From the NCBI GenBank assembly GCA_013115135.1, contig JABANP010000044.1:152715-216714 (forward strand): a DNA stretch of 64,000 nt. The letters run 5' to 3'. The notes beneath the pieces are model-generated. The model had not been told where the DNA came from. It saw only the letters and a program-made list of their open reading frames with translations, and did no database searches. Position numbers and translations under genes: made by a program. Positions 21,178 to 33,119 of this stretch are shown in pieces. The stretch comes from Perkinsus olseni. Lineage: Eukaryota; Perkinsozoa; Perkinsida; Perkinsidae. Position 1 is the stretch's first letter; every line of letters begins with the position of its first letter.

Positions 21178-23797
21178 TTATGCGTTGCGCTGCCTCGGAG
21201 CGTTTCTGATGATGTTGTCGACGCGGACGACTTGCTCGGCAGCCTCAGTCGCAGCGCAAAGTTGAGAGAGCTTGGAACGGTAGGACTCGCAGATCCGGAG
21301 ATCCGACATACTCGCTACGACGCTGAAAGGGAAATACAATAAACAAAGTTGATTGAACAAGCTACATGCGACATCGATCTCGATCAGGGCATAGGGACTG
21401 TGATTACGGAAGCGTGGTCTTTAAGGATCGTGACCTTATTGATTCAACGCCTAGGAAGTGCTACAGCTGGTAAGAGCAACGCATATTCATTACTAAGTGC
21501 TTGAGGTGAGAAAGTAGTCAAATTTTACTCACCCCTTAGAGAGATCGAGGCCTGCGTCGGCGTGTCCCTTCTGATGCATTGCTCGGAGGTTGCCGACCAG
21601 CTCAGCGGCATCGAAGCCTCCGTTCTCGGACAGAATGCCTGGCATAGCCATCAGGGCCTTAGCGAAAGCTTCGATGGCAAGTGCTTCCTGAATACACGAG
21701 CCGTGCATCGAAGAGAACAGACTACTAGATACTACCTTTCCCTCAGTCTTGGAGGCCAATTCTAGAACGTGAACACCCATCTCCATCTCGGTGCATCCAC
21801 CACCGTATACGACCCTAGTTTCGCTGATGGTCTGGTAGAGCACTGCCAAAGCATCGTGAAGAGAACGCTCGGCTTCCTGAAAAGGGTAACGAATGGAGCG
21901 GAGCAGAAGAACCAGGTTATGTCATGCAGCGGAGATTGTAGTACTACGATCTGTCCATAGTCACCCCGCAAGAACCCTGAGTCAAATGTCAGTTTGACCG
22001 GTTAGATGAGATATTCATCATGAGTTGGTCTATTGCGCAGTGGATCTCTTTTATTACGGCGGGGTTTGAAACGAATAGCAACTCTGGACTTACATCAAGT
22101 ACGTGCTGACTAGCTCCCCTAAGGACAATACAGCAGGCCTCGCCGGAGGCGCAGCCACTGAACTGAATGGCCTTGTCTTCACCTGAGTAATGAAATGACG
22201 TCATCACCCCTGGCGACGCAGCAAGGCCTACCCAACATGATCTCCTTAATTTCCTTGCAGTGGCCTAGCTTGATCTTCTTGGGCTCCTCGAAAGTGGAGG
22301 CAATATCAGCATCTGACGGGACTCCGAAAATGACGAACTCGCGCGGATGAGAGTTTCTACCAAGCACGGCAGCGAGTCTCTCGGTGCCATCAAAGTCCGA
22401 GTGCTCAATGGCGACAACCCCACGGTCACGGAAGCACTGCTCGGGGTAGTTGTAGATCAATTGTCTGAAAAATGACGTTAACAGCGAAAAACGAGGTAAG
22501 CTTCGGACTACCTGTTGATAAAAACGTTGCAGCCTGAGTCGCATATCCTGTTGACCTTGTCCTTCATCTTTTCCTTCTCGGCAGCCTGAAGAACATCATT
22601 TTCAACCAGAGTTGAGCCGCGGTAGCCCAGTAGTACCTCGATCTCCTGAACGCTGGTCAAAGAATCGACCTTCACCCGCGCGCCGTAGATCTTGATCTTA
22701 TCGGTGTCCATGGGAGTGTTAGCAATCATCACCTGAAAGTGGACTCAGAAAATGAATTCAATGAAACTACTCACATTGCAGTCCTGAATTTTCTTAGGCA
22801 TCCCCGTGCCAATGCGCTTCTCGAGGATGAAACCGTCCTCAAGGTAGCTGTCGCGCAACGACGCGCCCGGCTTCTTGATGACCTGAAGCGCCCAAAGCCT
22901 GACCACAGCATCGAGGGAGACTGCTAAACCAACCTGGATGTAATCTAAAGTCTTTCGGCCCTTCAAACGGAGGACAGCGTCAACGGCAAGCTCAGCGAAT
23001 TTGTCCTTCTCGTAGTGAAGGAGCTTGGAGGAGAGTGTTGTCCGGGCGATGGCGAGGAGATCCTCACCTGAGACAGAAGGAGCTCGCTACCGAAGTTACT
23101 GGGTGTCCCATCCTACGGAACTTGGCTTCATCCTTGCCGTTATCGAAGGCACAGCCATCCAGTGTCTTCCTCGCGCAAGCGAGAGCAGCACGGAATCCCT
23201 GAGAGAAGAGTAGTGAGCCGCTGGGAGTGCCGAGCACCCGTTACCTTGATGATAACCATAGGGTGGAGCTTCTGGATAGTAACCAGATCCTCAGCCCTAC
23301 GGAGCATCTCCGCCGCCAAGACGACCACTGAAGTCGTACCGTCGCCACATTGTTGATCCTAAAAAGAACGCAGTTCGCGAGTCGGTGTTTCTATGGCATC
23401 TCACTTGAGTCCGACTCATGTCGACGAGGATTTTAGCTGCGGGGTTATCAACCCAAATGGACTGTAGAATAGTAGCGCCGTCGTTGGTAACAGTGACGTT
23501 TTTCCCACGGGGGCCCTGCTTGTCCATGCTCTCCAGAATCTTGTCCATGCCTGAGTGAGAGTTTCGAGAGAGGCTTGAGGGTTGGTGACTCACCCCTAGG
23601 GCCGAGAGTAGTCTTCACGAGATCACCAATGGCGATGGCTCCGACGAAACTCTCAAGCCTGACAAATTAAACCGTCCCCAACCTGTCTCGCATCTTCCAC
23701 GCTTCAACCCTAGGTACCTCGCATTTTCGCCTCTGTTCTCTGATGCACCACTGGCCAAGATGCCGGGAATTGAACTGGAGCCGAGGGCAGTAGCCAT
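21178..23797 (-). CDS. CCT2: T-complex protein 1 subunit beta (CCT2), cytosolic chaperonin
   Basis: One of eight subunits of the TRiC/CCT ring that folds actin, tubulin and other proteins using ATP. Fifteen exons were placed by hand: 23797-23718, 23658-23594, 23550-23405, 23358-23245, 23198-23117, 23067-22934, 22882-22775, 22732-22637, 22585-22512, 22464-22361, 22312-22232, 22182-22094, 21876-21736, 21687-21533 and 21322-21178. Phases agree throughout and give 537 aa, the usual CCT2 length. Chaperonin motifs: [52 protein letters not shown] (ATP site), [32 protein letters not shown] and [13 protein letters not shown]. The subunit assignment rests on MDTDKIKI, the YNYPEQ block and the VDNIIR end. 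Most introns are 42-59 nt; two are 217 and 210 nt. Four introns (51, 51, 48 and 48 nt) are multiples of three without stops. Confidence 0.96.
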
Positions 23798-24332
23798 ACT
23801 GAAGATCTCTCACACAAACTGTCGAGGAGAACTTAATCGACAGCGCAGCCCCGCCGTAGCTTTGCCCCGTAAAAACGTGAAAACCACCCGCCTGAACACC
23901 TTAGGTCGCTCCAAGGACCGCGGAGAACGCTCTAAGACACCTCGGCCGCTGAAGGCCGAAGTAATGGTGAGATTCTGTTGACTTTAATCTGAGATATCCG
24001 GTAACTAAGCGTAAGATGGAAGGGGGAATTAAGAGCCTGAAAGTGAGAGTCACCGCGGCGCGAAAATTGTCACATGCTACTCGGCATCGCTTCAAACACT
24101 GAAATTCAGAGCCATCGAAGCTCCAGCTTGTCCAACGAATGATGCCTCGGACTTTGAAAACAATCATATACGTGCCTTCATATCACAGGCTTATCGGAAC
24201 ATGGGGAGAAAATCACGCATTTATACCGGAACTTTTCACGCATAATCGTCCGTTACTTTTTCGCACAAACGTCCATCCTCCAGATCAGGATCATGCGTTC
24301 TCCCTGTACAGGGTAAACACTTGGCTCCCTAA
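23798..24332. promoter_or_regulatory. Divergent promoter region, CCT2 / UBL-fusion gene
   Basis: The 535 bp between the CCT2 ATG and the divergent ATG of the ubiquitin-like gene must hold both promoters and leaders. Short frames here have no splice context. No TATA element or named site can be supported. Confidence 0.4.
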
Positions 24333-25008
24333 ATGCAAGTATTCGCCTCGGGAATCGACGCTTGTCCAGTGGCAGTAGACGCTGAAGCGGATGAGCTCAT
24401 TGCTGAGCTTAGAATGGACCTGGCCGACAAGACTGGTGGGCATCTTTTGGACTTCGGTTGTTCGAGGTCAAGTGCAAGAAGAGAACCTTTCAGGAATCGA
24501 CAGAACCGACATTAAGATCGTGTTCAACAGTAAAATTATGGATGACGATGGTAATGCCAAGCTACCGTGAGTATGCCTATCATGATTGAAAGATACCCTC
24601 GTTGAGTGCGGTATCGACAACATGTCGACCGTCCGAGTTCTTCTCCCTTTGAAAGGTGGTCACATTCCACATCCTGTCAAGTACTTCGGACCTCGAAGGT
24701 ATGCTACTAAGGGGCATCCTCGAGTTATGCCCGACCTCGACAGATACGGGAGATACGTTTATGGGATGAACCGCCCCCTGTCCTGAGACAAGTCAAGGAT
24801 TGGATCGACTGGACCGGCTGGAACAGCGTCTTCGGTGGATTCTCCTTCCAAGTCGCATTCGGCCTGATGATCGTAATGCTACCCTGCCCTTTGCAGAGGT
24901 CATCCTCATTCTATGCAGGTATCCGGTGTTTATCTCAATAACTACCGTGCTACCAATACTCTGTACTACACCAACAAGCCGGACAATCAGGATATTTTGG
25001 GCCATTAG
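24333..25008 (+). CDS. Ubiquitin-like domain fused to a short single-pass membrane protein
   Basis: Exons 24333-24435, 24494-24550, 24593-24698, 24744-24756, 24798-24872 and 24919-25008 join in phase to about 147 aa. Residues 1-76 have the ubiquitin fold pattern: MQVFASGIDACPVAVD, an acidic helix (LIAELRMDLADKTGI), IKIVFNSKIMDDDDTL and STVRVLLPLKGG. The Gly-Gly falls exactly at residues 75-76, as in ubiquitin. A 71-residue tail follows: a basic segment (PHPVKYFGPRRY), then WIDWTGWN, a hydrophobic span (FSFQVAFGLMIVSGVYL) and a polar end (YYTNKPDNQDILGH). Processing after GG by a ubiquitin-type hydrolase would release the tail, as in ubiquitin-ribosomal protein fusions. The tail looks like a small inner-membrane subunit, but I cannot name it. 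The 45-nt intron after 24698 is stop-free; if retained, the tail gains 15 residues. The 13-nt exon is the weakest part. Confidence 0.72.
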
Positions 25009-25654
25009 TGGTAGCGCCGTCGGATTTCTACCGCTGTCTACTGATCTGTTCAGGTCGGGCTATACCATTACCACTCGCACAGACAGGGGCTTCAATCCGC
25101 CTCCGTCAGAAGTACTCGAGATGAGCTCTTATCATGGATATTCTTTTAAGCTCATGTTCCTTTGCGTTGATAGTTCTGATGAGAGGGATTTCTTTGGCGG
25201 CTCTTCACGCGGGGTGGTACTTTCCGGGCCTCACTTAGCTTGCTCGGTTGTTTTCGCGACCAAGTCTTGGGTTTCCTGGGTAGCGTCGTGAGCCCCATCA
25301 CCTTTCTCGGGTCATCACCTCTGCTAGCAGGTTCGACTCGAGCTGGAACCGAACCGTGGGGTTTCGTCGATTGGCTCTGTCGTGGAGGGCCGGGAAAGCA
25401 GTCTCTAGGCAACTGGACTGGCGATTGAGAGCACTATTCTTAGCGAGCCTGAAGTGGTATTAGCTTGAAACTAAGTACGAATGCAATCAGCTTTCGTCGT
25501 GAATTCCGGACGTAACTCAACGCGTCGTATCGTTCACTGAGCAACAAAGGTTTGGACGCTAATCGAGCGACGCGTTGCTCGTATTCTGTGCGTTTTCTAC
25601 TATAACATTAAACTCAACAGCGCTCAAGTAATGAACAACTGAACATATCACAAG
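25009..25654. other. No gene recognised
   Basis: A + frame runs past the UBL gene to 25291 in another phase and a - frame covers 25412-25152. Neither has a motif. This is probably the 3' region of the UBL gene and intergenic DNA. Confidence 0.4.
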
Positions 25655-25960
25655 TCATGTAGGAGCATCAGAGGTACCATCGCTGTTGTGAATCTCTGTC
25701 GCCTCTAAGGCGGTCACCTGGATGAGCAATGTGCCGGCAGCAATACAAAACCCGCGCTGTCCCACCTTATCTAGAATAAGCTTGTCTTTTGCGCTCATAT
25801 TAGAAAGAGGATGTCTTGTAAGAAAAAATTTAGCGTGGGGATTGAATTTCTCTTGGAGGTCTAAGTCACACGCTTTGACGTCGTAGAAAGTGTACCTACG
25901 CAAGAAGAGCAGCTGGTGGATCGCCAGTTGTGCTGTAACCCTATTGGACATAAAGTGCAT
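25655..25960 (-). CDS. Small hypothetical protein
   Basis: A 101-codon frame runs from an ATG at 25960. The protein is ordinary in composition (QLLFLRRYTFYDVKACD, DKLILDKVGQRGFCIAAG, LLIQVTALEATEIH) with no evident signal or membrane anchor. A GT after LRR and an AG 21 bases later are too close for an intron. It lies alone between two genes on opposite strands. No family was recognised and it may be an exon of a larger unit. Confidence 0.4.
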   Translation of the reverse strand: MHFMSNRVTAQLAIHQLLFLRRYTFYDVKACDLDLQEKFNPHAKFFLTRHPLSNMSAKDKLILDKVGQRGFCIAAGTLLIQVTALEATEIHNSDGTSDAPT

Positions 25961-26184
25961 AGAGACTGTCAGGCTCGCAGAAAAGTGACGAGAAAAGTAG
26001 CGGTGAAAACACTTGACAGTTTGGCCAGCAACTATCCTCGGAAAGCAGTTACATCCTGTGGTTAGCGAGATCTTCGTCTTTCAAGAGGGACGGTGTTCGG
26101 TGAGGTCCAGCTGGTATGAACCAAGCAGATTCACCTGTAAGGATTGACCAGATGAAGTGACAACGGCGTTCCATGAGCACCATC

Positions 26185-26256
26185 GGGTGTGTAGCTCAGT
26201 GGTAGAGCGGCTGACTGCAGATCAGCAGGTCCTCGGTTCAAATCCGGGCGCGCCCT
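26185..26256 (+). tRNA. tRNA-Cys (GCA)
   Basis: A complete cloverleaf is visible: acceptor GGGTGTG/CGCGCCC (two G-U pairs), D-arm GCTC/GAGC, anticodon arm GCTGA-CTGCAGA-TCAGC, and T-arm CTCGG-TTCAAAT-CCGGG. The anticodon is GCA. The discriminator base is T, the cysteine identity base. There is no intron. A short T run follows at about 26267. It is intergenic, just beyond the 3' end of the large - strand gene. Confidence 0.96.
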
Positions 26257-26326
26257 TCAGTAAAAGATTTTTGGCTTACCTTTGTGTGCGCCAGCACTCG
26301 GCGGTAAGGTCTGCGCCAGCATCTCG

Positions 26327-29300
26327 TCAGTCAATCTCGCAGGTGGTGCAACTTCGCGAATCCTCGGATCTGATGGAATGAAGTTCCTCCCCATGCTGCG
26401 AGGAGCCTTTACCCAAAGTTGAGACGCCTTGGTCTTCCGTTAGCAGAGTGCCGGGTAGGGTTGGGTCGAAAGGCGGTGGTTCGTAGCCATTCTGAGAGTT
26501 TCCTGCCGAGTCCCAGGCCGGGCCATTGCTCACCTTCCTCGGTTTGCGGGCTGTACCATCCAAGACGACAGACCTCCCGAGCTTCCGGTTCTGATACGAT
26601 GAAATTCCCGGAACGCGTTTCTCGAAACTAGCAATCACTTCTCGCATGCACTCCGCCGCCCACCGCTCATCCGCCATCAGCCTCTGCAGTGCGACATGAG
26701 CTTTGAGATATCTGCTCCAATGGATGCTAACAACCCTGCGAGTCCGCCAGCTCTCTTACTCTGCAAATTCAGATCGCGAGCGCAAATGACTCTGGATATC
26801 CTGCAGTTGTAGATCAATCTCCGACATAGAGCTCATCGGCGGAGGGCATTGAACTCCTGAGCGAAGCAATAATATCATATTTGGCGAGACGCGCCCACTT
26901 CGACTCCTTCGTTTTTCCTGCCGCAGGCTGCCCGTCGAACAGGTCGAAGTAACTGGTACCAACTGAACACTAACAGTGGTAGAATGCCCAACCTACATCT
27001 CTAGCCGATTTTGAGTAACTCCGAGGACTCCAACTTGGGCCTTAGATACCTTCAAGCTGCTCTGGAGGGATCTAAACCATCAAGAACGAAGTACAGCTCT
27101 CGAGGAGTATCGTTCCAATAGCACGGAAATATTGCAACCATCGTCAAGTATATCGAACAGACGAGAGAGAATCCGAGGAAGGAGAGGGACGAGAAGGTTC
27201 TTAGAATAGAGGGTGAAGGTAAGGAGCCCGGAAAGTTCTCGGAAAATCTCCACCATTTGCCGATGATTCATGAAATGACGACCCTATCCACATCTCTTGT
27301 GTCAGAGCTCAGTGAAGTCGCCCAACAATCCACGAATCGATCTACTCAACGTACCTCTGTAGCTTGGCAACAGCAACCTCGGCTTCGGTCGTCGATAGAG
27401 GGCTGTCCATTTTCAACTTGGCCGACAGCGGAGGGGCTACAGTACCCACTGACTGCAGGACCGGTGAAAGGCCGTCGAGGAGGGCAGTCTCATCAACATG
27501 GGCTGAGGACTCTGACAAGCGGACCAATGAGAAGTCAACTCCATTCTACCTTGCTAACCTTGCTCATCTTGAATTTCCACAGCTCCAGTTTCAGGAGACT
27601 GACCCAGTTGATCAGCGTGACTCTTGAAGGTCGCCATCATATTCGAATTTGTGACTGCGTCTAACAACAGAAATACGTTAGAGAGTAATGTGGAGAGCGT
27701 TATACTCCAAACAAACCACACGTTCCAGCCACCATAGATTTCAGGCTGAAATTTTCAGCTGCTCGCGATTGATTCAGAATAGCTTGATTGAAAAGCATAT
27801 TCGCCTTCTGCCAGAAAACCGGTAAAAAGAAGACTTTGCTCGGCTAACTATCAGCATATTCAACTGCGGATGCACAAGCAATCTGCTTCATTCCTTGCCT
27901 ATAAAGAAGTCGTCACGCCGTTTTTGAGACGAATAAGGCGCTCTTTTGACTACCGAAAACCTACCATCATCAGTCGGAAGTTTCGACGTCAGCATCATCT
28001 TATTGATGACCGCCTCGAACTCGGCCATGTCGTCTCGAGCCTCTTCGCTGTGTCCAACTCCCGCTGTCGGCTGGAAAGGAAATCAATCCAAAGATACCTG
28101 CCCTTCCTTGCCTTTCCGTGTTCGTGTACTAAAGCCACCCCCACGTTGCGAAAGCTCAAAAGTACCAACCACCGAGCCTTGTTGCGACTTACTTGTTTTG
28201 GCCGAGGTTCTTCCGCAGCTCCTGCTTCTGCGCCGTACAATAACGAACGATCACGCAGCTAAATAGAGATCAGGATATCAGCGATAACACCTGCACTTCT
28301 AGTCGTTCCGGAAATCTCATGGCTCAACAGCAACGATGAACATAAGAAAAGGAGTACCACTCTTTCGTAGAATCAGAGCTGCGAGCTCAGGATGCGAACG
28401 AACCTCCACGATTCTCCAGGAAAGGAACCGCAGTGATTGACCGTCACCTTTGCACTCAGATTGCTCACGTGCGAGGTATGCTTTTCGAAAACACGTGGCT
28501 CAGGCTTTCGTCGAGACTCGACTCGAGAGCAGCGCCGTGACTTACCGCTTCAGTAGCACGGACGAAGTTCTTAGAAGCCTTCTCGAGGTGCTCCCTGGCC
28601 GAATCGTTCCACCTGTTGGACATGCAAGGTGAAGGGATCGAACACGCAATCAAGCCTACTGTCTCAATTGCTTTCGGATGGTCCTCTCCCAGCTCTCCCA
28701 CCAAGGTCCATACCCTAAGGAAACAGAAATGCACTTCAGAAAGGACCACAAAGATCTTGAACCAGGCTGATTCAGATACCCAGTGAGAAAATAATATTCG
28801 TGAGAATTTTTGAAAGACTACGGAACCCGTGCTGAGCGATTCTGTTGCGCTGCAGGGAGACAATTCACGAATAGCGGATGGATCGCGAACTCGACTGCAT
28901 TGACCTCGGCGAGGAAATAGTGGAAACAACTCCTCCCTCACAAACAACACGCGATGGAAATTTCATCGCAATTTATCACGAAATTAGTCGCATCCTACGA
29001 CTAGGTTCCTGACTGCAGCACCGGTACGACCGGAGACCCTCACCGGTGAGCCACGTCAATATTCTCTTCGACTTCGGGAACGAGCTCGACAGGCTCCACG
29101 TCTAGAGACGCGTTCTGGGCTTTCTCAAATCGATCGAGGTTCTCAATGTCGCGATCCAATAAAGCGGAAATCTGAACACGAAAATACCCCCACCGAGGAT
29201 CGAACCCACGCCCTCACGAATGAGGGATATTCCTCGTCTCCCAATGTGGCCTTTGCGAACTCCAGCATCTTGCCATTGACCTTGCCCACCACACCCGACC

Positions 29301-32300
29301 AGTGGCTTTCAAGCCTGTCCCTCACCAACTTTCGCGTGGACGCCAACTGCCGCTCATATCTGAGTTGAGCTGATGGTCATTGACATCGTAGTGCTCTCAG
29401 GAAGTCCCATTGGAGACGCGCTAGCGTTGACCAGGAAAGACTCAAATTCTAAGGGACATGGAACCCAGCCCAATAAATGCAACTCAGTATCATGAGTACC
29501 TCTCCTCCTAAAAGCTAGCTACTGAGCTCTCGAATGGAGATGAAGCTCGCGGAATTTTCGTCTATAACTCACTATAAAGTTTCAAGAATGTGAAGCAAGC
29601 TTTGTGACGCCTCTAGTTAGGAACGTACTCGATCCTCAAATGCTTCACTCTCGCTTCCTCAATTTGCTGCCGTAAAGCGTTAGCCTGCTCACCCAGCACC
29701 ATCATCTCGATCATCATTTCGTCAGTATATCTAAAGACAGTCAGAATGATATTAGTCAGCCTTCGGAGGTTCATCGTTTTTCACTGGCGCTGACGAGCGC
29801 CTCCTATCACGCTTCAGAGAGATATGACCCCATCGTCGTCCCATCCGCTTTGTGTGAACTACACTTATCCCGCAAGTGTAGAGCGCGTGAACAGCGATAC
29901 GGTATGAGCTTCATACGATGAAACAAATACACGCCACTCAAACTACGGTATGAAAGACGCGACATCGTGAAAAACTTAGCTGAAGAGTATTTTTCTCGCG
30001 TGTCCGCTCAAGCTAGTAGCCGCAATTCAAGGAATCAAAGTGAGTTTCAAGGCAATGAGAGGCGAAACCCAGTGACGATATCTAGATATTTCAGTATCTA
30101 GTTGACTAGCAAAAATCCGAATCAATGAAACATAACTCTTGTGCGATATTATCGATATCTGGCCACTCTTTTCGCGGGCTTCCCTGACAGTGAGTGAGTA
30201 GAGCGAGGGGACCTAGCGCACCTCATCTCAAGCCGAAGTCGATCGGCCAAGAACTCGTTCAACATCGGATGCTCGTTCCCAAGTTCGCTCACGTACTGCC
30301 GTGCCGCCAGAATCTAACACTATGAGACTGCCAGAAAGCGGCCATTCCCATCGAGTCTCTAACTCGTATCTGAGCGTGGAGGAAATGCAAGATCTCAAGA
30401 TTTTTGCAGTAACGTTTACTCTAAGAACTGCTGCCGCTGGCGTTTGCGTTTCGCTATGGCCGGCCAAACCCGACTGCTCATAGTCCCCAGCTGAAGGTAG
30501 GCGTACTCCTCGACATTTTGATATCGTTCAGAGACCCTGAGCGACCATTGGAGCGTAGTTGCTCTAAATCTTGCGATCTTACGTGCCCTTCGCAGTTTTC
30601 TCCAGGATACGTGTTTCTGCATCCTCATATCTGAACAGAAAGGAACCGCTTACAGAACGAATCCCTCTCCGAAGGCCTTCAACGAGAGAAACGATTTTTC
30701 TGTTCATCCTTCGTCCACTACAATTTCGGAATTTCGCATGATTCTATCGTTCATTCTCGTGAGTTTACTCATTAGCGGAGCTACAGTATCAGCAAATGCA
30801 TACGCAGCGAATTCTAGTTTTCCCCAGAATCCCATACGGTCGGCTTCAGCACTTACTAAGACGACACCGAGCTGCATGGGATCAATTATCCGCCATATTC
30901 GGCGAAGCGTGAGGAAACACGCTTCACAGAGCACTAACTTGACCGACCTTCCGAAATAGCACAACCATCAGGCTCCTATGATAAGAGCCCAAAGATACCT
31001 CATCAACACCAGGGCTTCTCAATCGAGATCAGAGGCAGCTTCCAGGACGCAGTTAGTCACTTGAGAATTATGACTGGCCGACTGCGTATCCGGACTTCCG
31101 GGACGGCCCCTCTCCACAAACCCGTCGAGAAAAAGCAGTCGACTCACCTGCACTTCAACTCTTCCTCCGCGAAGTTGAGTATGCCCAGCATCGAACGAGG
31201 CAGAGACTTCCTGTACCGCTCTATCAGCTTGTGGATTCGGTACCTGAAAACCCCTCGCTCCACGCTACCCGAACGCTGCAGGGGCAACTTTCATTCGGCC
31301 GCAACTCCCCAGAAAGAGTGAGGTCCCGTGCACTCGCGTTTCACGAGATTTCAATCAGGACCACGATAACAATCTCGGAAGAGTTATCCGTGCGAAAAAG
31401 TTATCGTGAAAACGGGTGAAAATGGAGTTGCGCGAGTAATAAAAGGATTATTCCAATCTTACGGTGTCGCCGCTTTCTGGGACTGTGCGGTTTTTGCCAC
31501 GCCAAGTTGATCGATCTCAGCTTGGAGGCCTTCCTGGAGGTCAACCAACATTCGGTGAAGCTTCTCCGACAACATAACCTGCGGGGATCGATTGACCCTC
31601 ATCTCATCAGCTCGGAATTATTGACGGAAATGTAACATCCCCCGCCATCAATCGCTCGGCAAATGACATTCCGCCAGTAAAATTCACGCAAACCGGTGAA
31701 GAAAAGAATCAAGAGTCCCAGGTCAAAGGCAAACGATCTAGTTCGCGTCGGACGGCTGACAGGAGGCTCAAAGATGACACCAGATGATGCCCTGCAAGAG
31801 ATGAAACCTCACGAAAATGCGAGAAGAGACCGTGAGACCGGAAGAGGCTTTCGTTTATTCCATAACGGAAGGACCGTGGAGACCGACGATCGATAAAGCT
31901 CAAACAGAGTCAACTCTCACCACGGCTGGGTGATCTCCCCCAAGAGATCGAGTGTAGGTCCTTTGAAGGCTCTCGACCAAAGTTACATCCAAGTCGCGCT
32001 GAAGAAGGAGAGCAAACATGAGAAGGATCTAGAAAATCATCATAGCATGGTTGGTGGGACCGAGACGGCAGATACTAGTGGATGGTAAAACGGAGGGCTA
32101 TGAATTTTTCCTCGCGCTACAGAATTTGATCTGGAAATTTCCCAAAAAACTTCGCAGGAATTTCCACAGGACGCGTAAACAGCGGAGAGCAACTCACATC
32201 CTTCGCGCAAACAATCGATGCTACTTGGAGTGCTTCAAAACTGAGGTCCACCTGAGACGTTCAGTGACGAAAGATACAAGAGTCAGTTAATGCAAATCAC

Positions 32301-32757
32301 CCAGTGGGGATTTCGAAGCCTTCGACACAGATAGAGTCCCACTGCTATCTCCGGTAGGGAAGGACACACCTCTTCGGACCACCTCAGGCTATCTGAAATT
32401 AGTAGAACCCACGATGAATCATCGTCGATGAGAAAAATTGATTCCACCATCTGGCTTATGAGAAAGAAAAGCGTCCTGCACTTCTCATCTGAATGCAAGC
32501 GCTGTCAGAAAACAATTCTCGTAAGAATTCCGATAACGACGAAGCGGCAAGGGACTCTCACCTTTAGTTTTCAGGTATTGCCGCCATCGTGCCACCGCCT
32601 GCAGCCGAACCTGCGCAGGATTGATATTTTCGCGAACGCTGGAGCCAGCTGAACCTACCACGGTCAAAACGATACGCGGTGGCTGCCTCACGGGGTCATC
32701 CATCAGCTCATCAACGCTGAGCAAAGGATCGTGGAAGGTTTTACGCAGGGTACTCAT
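26327..32757 (-). CDS. Large multi-exon gene, unidentified
   Basis: A convincing first exon starts at an ATG at 32757 (MSTLRKTFHDPLLSVDELMD ... VRLQAVARWRQYLKT), ending at a gtgaga donor. Further exons with splice borders follow on the - strand: VDLSFEALQVASIVCAKD (near 32240), FALLLQRDLDVTLVESLQRT (near 31990), KLHRMLVDLQEGLQAEIDQL (near 31540), RIHKLIERYRKSLPRSMLGI (near 31210), NVEEYAYLQLGTMSSRVWPA (near 30520), LVRDRLESHWSGVVGKVNGK (near 29310), REHLEKASKNFVRATEA (near 28570) and a last exon of about 350 nt ending at the stop at 26327. The protein is mostly helical, with no signal peptide or membrane span. The LESHWSGVVGKVNGKM region faintly recalls vesicle-tethering subunits, but this is not firm enough to name it. 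One gene or two is undecided; gene limits are approximate. Confidence 0.5.
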
Positions 32758-33119
32758 TGAGAAACATTGAACTTCGCACCGCGAATAATATCCTCATTAA
32801 GTTCGACGGTGCTACTTAACAGTAGCAGCGAGGTGATGCCGTCACTATCTCGACTCTAATACTAGTATTGTTGCTCGTCCCCGTGTTTGCGATTTCTCTG
32901 ATTCATGTCTAACTAGTCTCTGCTCTTCGGATACTCATCGATGAAGGAACCGGTTACAGCTCTTCCATCAAAGTTTTGCCTCCGGCCACCCGTTGGAAAC
33001 AAGAGAACAGTGCGTCTGTGGAAACAAGATACCGTGGGCATGCCAGTCATGCGCATTATGATCGGTCAACAGATCGACAGCTAACCGCTCATCATCGCGG
33101 AAGCTTGGACCCGTGAGCC
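32758..33119. other. Spacer between two tandem - strand genes
   Basis: This 362-bp gap separates the cyclase stop at 33120 from the ATG of the downstream gene. I see no conserved open frame. It should hold the cyclase 3' end and the promoter of the next gene. Confidence 0.45.
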
